Assembly (NCBI RefSeq): GCF_042684665.1
Contig: NZ_JBHULY010000005.1
Coordinates: 738,790 to 802,789 of the forward strand
DNA from: Jejuia rubra
GTDB lineage: Bacteria; Bacteroidota; Bacteroidia; Flavobacteriales; Flavobacteriaceae
Length of the DNA: 64,000 nucleotides
Direction of reading: 5' to 3'
Shown: positions 59,799-64,000 of the stretch, piece after piece
Layout: each line of letters begins with the position of its first letter
Position numbering within the stretch: position 1 is the stretch's first letter
Notes under the pieces: model-generated
What the model was told of the DNA's origin: nothing
Seen by the model: the letters and a program-made list of their open reading frames with translations, nothing else
Databases searched by the model: none
Made by a program: the position numbers and the translations under genes

Positions 59799-61265
59799 AT
59801 GAAATTTTTAATAAAATATAAGTACCTAAGTTTTATACTATTGTCCTTTTTTGTACTGTTTTCGTGCAGCGAGGATGATACGGAAAATGTATTTGGCCAA
59901 GCACCGGCCGATAGGGTAGCTGATAGAGTTAATGAACTGCAGAACCTTTTAGTGTCTCAGCCCAACGGTTACAGAGCGATATATTTCCCAAAGAATGATC
60001 AAAGGGGAGGTTTCACCATTTTCATGCAGTTTAATGCTGATGGCACAGTAAGACAAACTTCGGATTTTGATGACGACAGTACGCTTCAAAATTCCAGCTA
60101 TGAGGTAAGGCTTGGGACTACAACGGAACTTGTATTTACAACGCGTAATCATATTACTAAGGCAACCGATCCTACAGCCGTTACACAAAATATTAATGGT
60201 TTTCAAACAGGTATTGGGTTTTTTGGGACATCTGTTTTTCAATATTTCAGCAACGACAACGGGGTTATTACTTTTAGAGACGTAAGAAATAGGGACACCG
60301 CTTCCTTAATTCTTTATCCTTCGAATTTTACGGACTTTGATGCTGAAAGTGTGGCAAGTGTAGAAGCTTCCTATGCTAACAGACAGGCTTTTGATGACGT
60401 GGATTGTTCAACGGCGTCAGTTTATGATAGTCTTGTTTTGGAAGCTCCAGGTGAGGGAGGGATGGTTACCTATGTTTTGAACTACACGCCTAATACTATA
60501 TTTTTTGACGCTGAAACAGTGGACAATGAAGGTGTTACCAGTGAGAAGGGTATAGGTGCCGCTTTTACTTTTATCGACGGAAAAGAGGCGATAATAATAA
60601 GTCCCGCATTGGAAGTTGGAGACAGTGTCTTCAAGGATTTTGTTTTGGATACTAGTAGTGGTAAACCGCAATACGTCGCAACCTCAAATGGTGCTACCGC
60701 TACAATTTCAAATTCCCCATTGTCAAGTCCTTCAGGGGAGGCTATCAATGATGATATTGCTTTATTGGAAAGTGCCTTTTTATACAGAATTTCTCTGGGT
60801 AGTAACCCTTTAACGAGCCCCTGTTTTCAGGAAGAAGTTATAGATCAAATTAATGCTAATTTGGATGCTGGGTTTGGTCCTGGAGCATTTTCTTTAACTC
60901 AGTTCCAGTTTATTTTTAATTTTAATAGTGATGCATGTGATAATTTTTTGTTTGTACAGATCACTCGTGCAGCCGATGGGGCGGCATTCAATGCGTTCTA
61001 TTGTTATAACAGGGCTAGTGTAAGTAATAATAGGCTTTTTCAAGAATATACAGGGCCATTTGGGACAGGAAACGGACCATTTTTAGAGCCTTTTTATGCC
61101 CCGCTAATAGACTTTTTTGATAATCCAGCCTCTACAAGCTCAGGTATGCTCTATACGAATGAAGGCCCTTTCCGATCAAATACAAATGGTTTCAGTAATA
61201 TATCTGGAACATTTACTAAGATGGACAATCAGGCTTTAAGGGTTTATGGGCTATTTTTTGGCTAA
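59799..61265 (+). CDS. DUF4302 surface lipoprotein
   Basis: 488 aa, lipobox FSC (Cys23). Begins with the DUF4302 features RVNELQNLLVSQPNGYRAIYFPKNDQRGGFTIFMQFNADGTV and SLILYPSNFTDFDAES, followed by a beta-rich C-terminal half (QEEVIDQINANL..., FGTGNGPFLEPFYAPL). It is the fourth gene of the SusC/SusD operon, in the position DUF4302 usually takes beside the metallohydrolase. Surface-exposed; substrate binding is the likely role. A strong terminator follows. Confidence 0.87.
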   Translation: MKFLIKYKYLSFILLSFFVLFSCSEDDTENVFGQAPADRVADRVNELQNLLVSQPNGYRAIYFPKNDQRGGFTIFMQFNADGTVRQTSDFDDDSTLQNSSYEVRLGTTTELVFTTRNHITKATDPTAVTQNINGFQTGIGFFGTSVFQYFSNDNGVITFRDVRNRDTASLILYPSNFTDFDAESVASVEASYANRQAFDDVDCSTASVYDSLVLEAPGEGGMVTYVLNYTPNTIFFDAETVDNEGVTSEKGIGAAFTFIDGKEAIIISPALEVGDSVFKDFVLDTSSGKPQYVATSNGATATISNSPLSSPSGEAINDDIALLESAFLYRISLGSNPLTSPCFQEEVIDQINANLDAGFGPGAFSLTQFQFIFNFNSDACDNFLFVQITRAADGAAFNAFYCYNRASVSNNRLFQEYTGPFGTGNGPFLEPFYAPLIDFFDNPASTSSGMLYTNEGPFRSNTNGFSNISGTFTKMDNQALRVYGLFFG

Positions 61266-61305
61266 TAATTCCTTTTGAAGGAACTTTGACTGAAAATTTT
61301 TTAAG

Positions 61306-61346
61306 GCAATCCCTAAATTTGAAATAGGTTTAGGGATTGCTTTTTT
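61306..61346 (+). terminator. strong hairpin terminator after the SusCD operon
   Basis: GCAATCCCTAAA pairs perfectly with TTTAGGGATTGC (12 bp) and is followed by six Ts. Confidence 0.9.
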
Positions 61347-61419
61347 ATTAACTCAGAACTATAACTTCCCTCTCTAAAATATAATTTCCCCATTTTTCAT
61401 CGTTATCATATTTTGTATT

Positions 61420-61427
61420 TACATTTG
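61420..61427 (+). promoter_or_regulatory. -7 promoter box of the porin gene
   Basis: TACATTTG, exact TAnnTTTG, 11 bases before the ATG at 61439; short leader. Confidence 0.6.
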
Positions 61428-61438
61428 CAACGTTTTTT

Positions 61439-63505
61439 ATGATTATGCGAAAGTTAGGCCTTACAATCCTTTTTGGTGTTTTTTCTTGTGTTGCGTTTGG
61501 GCAGGTGCTTTCCGGCAAGCAAACAAAGCCTCAAGATTCATTGGGCACAAAACCTCAGGAAACATTGGCCACCCAGCCAGAGGATAGTTTAAGGACTTCG
61601 CGTTCCGCGGGTCGCGGGGGAAATCTTTTGGATCGTATCGATCCAAAAGACCCAAAGGAAAAGAAAGCAAAAATTGAGGACTACCTCATTATTTCCCATG
61701 AAAACGATACCACACATGTCGATACATCTTTAACGGTTTTTAAAGATTACAAATTCAATTATTTAAGACGGGATAACTTTGGATTGGTGCGTTTCTCAAA
61801 CATTGGGCAATCCTATAATAGCCTCACCTATAATTTCCAAAGTACGGATTTAATGCCCAGCTTTGGAGCCAGGGCCAGGCATTTCAATTATATGGAAATT
61901 GAGGATATTTCCTATTATCGTGTGCCAACCCCTTTATCGGAATTATTATATAAATCTGCTTTTGAACAAGGACAGATGGCAGATTCATTTTTTACGGTCA
62001 ATACCTCGCCCCACCTTAATTTTTCAATTGCTTACAAAGGACTTCGTTCTTTGGGAAAATACCAAAGTATTTTGACCAGTACCGGAAATTTCCGGTTCAC
62101 GACAAATTATAATACCAAAAATCGGCGATACAAGATGCGAGGGCACATTGTAATGCAGGATTTGTTGAATAATGAAAACGGAGGTATTCGGGACGATATG
62201 GTAGAGAATTTTGAAAGCGGCATTGACGAATTTCGCGACCGTTCCATTTTGGAGGTCAATTTTGAGAATGCAGAAAATATTCTAAAAGGCAAACGTTTTC
62301 ATTTAGAACACAGCTATGATGTCTTTAACAAAAAGGTTAAAAAATTCCTCCCAACGATTTTAAACGATTCTACTTCAAAAAGTCGTCTCACCTTAAAACA
62401 TATTATATCCTTTGAGGACAAGTATTTTCAATATGATCAGACTTCCGCTAATAGTATTTTTGGTGACGCATTCGTTACATCAGGGCTAAGGGAACGTTCT
62501 ACGCTTGAGCATTTGTTTAATCAGGTACAGTTGCAGTACTTCAATAACGAACTTGGGGATTTTCAGGTAAATATTAGTAACGATAACTATAACTACGGCT
62601 ACGATAGGGTAGTAGTGCTCAATGGAAATACGATTACCAACAGATTAAAAGGGAACATTTATTCGGCAGGAGGAAAATACCATAAATATTATAGGGGCTT
62701 TGATATCCATGGCGAAGCGGGAGTCAATATTTCGGGTGATTTTCAGGGCAACTTTGTTAAAGCTCACGCCAGTTATAATTTTAATGATGTCATACTTGCA
62801 AAAGCCTCTATCAACCATAGCTCAAAAGCTCCTAATTACAACCAGCAGTTGTATCAGAGCAACTATTTAAACTACAACTGGCGGAACAGTTTCAACAATA
62901 CCGAAACGCAACAGCTCGCTTTCTTTGTAAGATTTAAGAATATAGCAAATGTTACGGTGGATTATACCACCATCAGTGATTACATCTATTTTAAAAATGC
63001 TGAAAATGCCGCAGCGGGTACCCAGCAAATAAAAGCATTCCAGAACGATGGCACCATCAACTATTTTAGAATAAAAGGGGAGAATGAAATAAAATTTGGA
63101 AAATTTGCCCTAAATAATACCATATTATATCAAAACGTTCAAGATGAAAACAAGGTGCTTAACGTACCCGAACTAACTACCCGAAACACCATTTATTTTA
63201 GTTCACATGTCTTCAAGAAAGCCATGTTTTTGCAAACAGGCCTCACTTTTAATTATTTCACAAAGTACTACATGAATGCATATAACCCAGTTATGTCAGA
63301 GTTTTATGTACAAACAGATAGGGAGTTTGGCGATTTTCCAAGATTCGATTTCTTTGTTAATGCCAAAATCCGACAAACACGAATATTTTTTAAGGCCGAA
63401 CACTTCAACTCCTCCTTTACGGGCTACGATTTTTATTCAGCCCCAAACTACCCTTATCGCGATTTCATAGTCCGATTTGGTATCGTTTGGAACTTCTTCA
63501 TGTAG
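61439..63505 (+). CDS. putative porin (Porin_10-like)
   Basis: 688 aa. Signal peptide (LGLTILFGVFSCVAFGQ), then a low-complexity stretch with three T-K/Q-P-x-D/E-S/T-L units (residues ~30-51), and a long beta-barrel starting VFKDYKFNYLRRDNFGLVRFSNIGQSYNSLTY, ending in aromatic FGIVWNFFM, as outer membrane barrels do. Pattern and length match the Bacteroidota putative porin family. It stands alone between the SusCD operon and the repeat region. ATG at 61445 is another possible start. Confidence 0.85.
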   Translation: MIMRKLGLTILFGVFSCVAFGQVLSGKQTKPQDSLGTKPQETLATQPEDSLRTSRSAGRGGNLLDRIDPKDPKEKKAKIEDYLIISHENDTTHVDTSLTVFKDYKFNYLRRDNFGLVRFSNIGQSYNSLTYNFQSTDLMPSFGARARHFNYMEIEDISYYRVPTPLSELLYKSAFEQGQMADSFFTVNTSPHLNFSIAYKGLRSLGKYQSILTSTGNFRFTTNYNTKNRRYKMRGHIVMQDLLNNENGGIRDDMVENFESGIDEFRDRSILEVNFENAENILKGKRFHLEHSYDVFNKKVKKFLPTILNDSTSKSRLTLKHIISFEDKYFQYDQTSANSIFGDAFVTSGLRERSTLEHLFNQVQLQYFNNELGDFQVNISNDNYNYGYDRVVVLNGNTITNRLKGNIYSAGGKYHKYYRGFDIHGEAGVNISGDFQGNFVKAHASYNFNDVILAKASINHSSKAPNYNQQLYQSNYLNYNWRNSFNNTETQQLAFFVRFKNIANVTVDYTTISDYIYFKNAENAAAGTQQIKAFQNDGTINYFRIKGENEIKFGKFALNNTILYQNVQDENKVLNVPELTTRNTIYFSSHVFKKAMFLQTGLTFNYFTKYYMNAYNPVMSEFYVQTDREFGDFPRFDFFVNAKIRQTRIFFKAEHFNSSFTGYDFYSAPNYPYRDFIVRFGIVWNFFM

Positions 63506-63870
63506 AAACCCACACAATATATATAACATAAAGTCACTTCGAGTGATTCTGCCCAAGCAGAATTGTATCGAGAAGTTGGGCGCTACCCAAGGGTCGGGCT
63601 TTCACTACTCAATCCCTCCTATCGTCGGGGATTTCAAACATGCCGTTCAATCCCTAGCGCGGGCATGCCCGTGGTCTGCACCGTCCGCCGGAAGGGTCCT
63701 GTGCGCCTGAAGGGTTTGGTTCCGTCCGCCTCTTTGCGTCTTTTCGCCTTAGCGAGATAAGTCCTTTCCGTTCTGGGCTAGGGGGCCTTTTCCGCCTTCA
63801 GGTAAGTTTGTGCACAAAAAAATCGTCCTGCAACCCCCGCATTCCCAGCACGTTGCATTGGCCGTACAAA
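63506..63870. repeat. repeat-rich intergenic tract before the stable-RNA promoter
   Basis: CACTTCGAGTGATTCTG and GTATCGAGAA (63537-63585) match parts of the 42256 element. GC-rich pieces follow (CGTCGGGGATTTCA, GGTCTGCACCGTCCG), then TCTTTGCGTCTTTTCG with CCTTAGCGAGA (63731-63759), a relative of the CTTTGCG units at 44613. No gene is supported in this 365-base stretch. Confidence 0.55.
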
Positions 63871-63898
63871 AAAGTTGAAAAAAACTTTGCAAAAGGCA

Positions 63899-63928
63899 TT
63901 GCGGAAAGCAAAAAGGGTTTTATGTTTG
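63899..63928 (+). promoter_or_regulatory. strong stable-RNA promoter (probable rRNA operon)
   Basis: TTG at 63899-63901, 19 bases, then TATGTTTG at 63921-63928, both exact; A-tracts (GAAAAAAACTTTGCAAAA) upstream look like an UP element. The start GCACCCGCAAAAACGGGGAAGC is of the kind seen ahead of 16S rRNA in flavobacteria. Confidence 0.7.
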
Positions 63929-64000
63929 CACCCGCAAAAACGGGGAAGCCCGATGTTGCGGAGTTCATTTGCAGTAGTTTTTTTGGTCAAAGAGGGGGGG
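63929..64000 (+). other. leader region of a probable rRNA operon, cut by the window end
   Basis: GCACCCGC, a CGGGG/CCCG hairpin-like part and GTTGCGGAGTTCATTTG resemble rRNA leaders. The sequence ends in seven Gs, which could be an assembly or sequencing end. The rRNA itself is not reached. Confidence 0.45.

Noticed and set aside
63778..63990. 70-residue frame on the - strand over the promoter region
   Set aside because: It runs antisense through a strong promoter and repeats, is rich in Cys/Phe/Arg without any recognisable pattern, and has no terminator or start signal.
1..64000. CRISPR arrays, tRNA genes, riboswitches, prophage
   Set aside because: No regularly spaced repeats, no cloverleaf with CCA-type end, no riboswitch core and no phage genes were recognised on reading.

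Overview
The window reads as chromosome of a marine-type flavobacterium (Bacteroidota, Flavobacteriaceae). The reasons are the TAnnTTTG -7 promoter boxes with almost no Shine-Dalgarno sequences, a SusC/SusD pair, many Bacteroidota-specific families (GSCFA, DUF4230, DUF4302, DUF5522, Porin_10-type porin, TPM/LemA), low GC, and short dense operons. No CRISPR array, prophage, intact insertion sequence or tRNA gene was found. The right end runs into a very strong stable-RNA promoter and stops in a G run, which looks like the usual contig break at an rRNA operon.

Layout. 1-4.3 kb: the edge of a carbohydrate locus (end of a GH13 amylase, a KduD-type dehydrogenase, a secreted Kelch protein and a secreted carbohydrate-binding-type protein, the last two divergent around a perfect palindrome). 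4.4-18.9 kb: housekeeping (lipoprotein FKBP isomerase, Era, Der, LemA/TPM operon, MerR regulator plus M23 peptidase divergent from alaS, GSCFA) and two secreted proteins. 19.1-24.8 kb: a signalling cluster with two different sensor kinases that share nearly the same kinase module, one LuxR-type response regulator, then a promoter/terminator arrangement in front of a DUF4230 gene. 24.7-37.5 kb: rhodanese, crotonase, aromatic amino acid hydroxylase, bestrophin channel, nuclease, small conserved proteins, an operon of a PLP enzyme, a glucosaminidase and hemL, and a tandem pair of membrane-anchored hydrolases.

37.9-53.7 kb: an AT-rich macroglobulin-like protein, lysS, a membrane-tethered LuxR regulator, Pmp3-type peptide, lipB, an AT-rich Crp/Fnr cassette with three small membrane proteins and a flavodoxin-fold reductase, PPK2, a nucleoid-associated protein, a propeller lipoprotein and RNase HII. 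54-63.5 kb: a SusC/SusD import operon with a zinc-metallohydrolase lipoprotein and a DUF4302 lipoprotein, then a putative porin.

Two themes stand out beyond the genes. First, several families of palindromic intergenic repeats are scattered through the window. Two copies differ by compensatory changes, one copy is read as protein inside the GSCFA gene, one supplies the first codons of a TPM gene and one forms the end of a DUF5522 gene. Second, convergent intergenic regions repeatedly carry TTAGTT-type repeats beside a bidirectional terminator hairpin. All statements come from reading the sequence; no database search was run.
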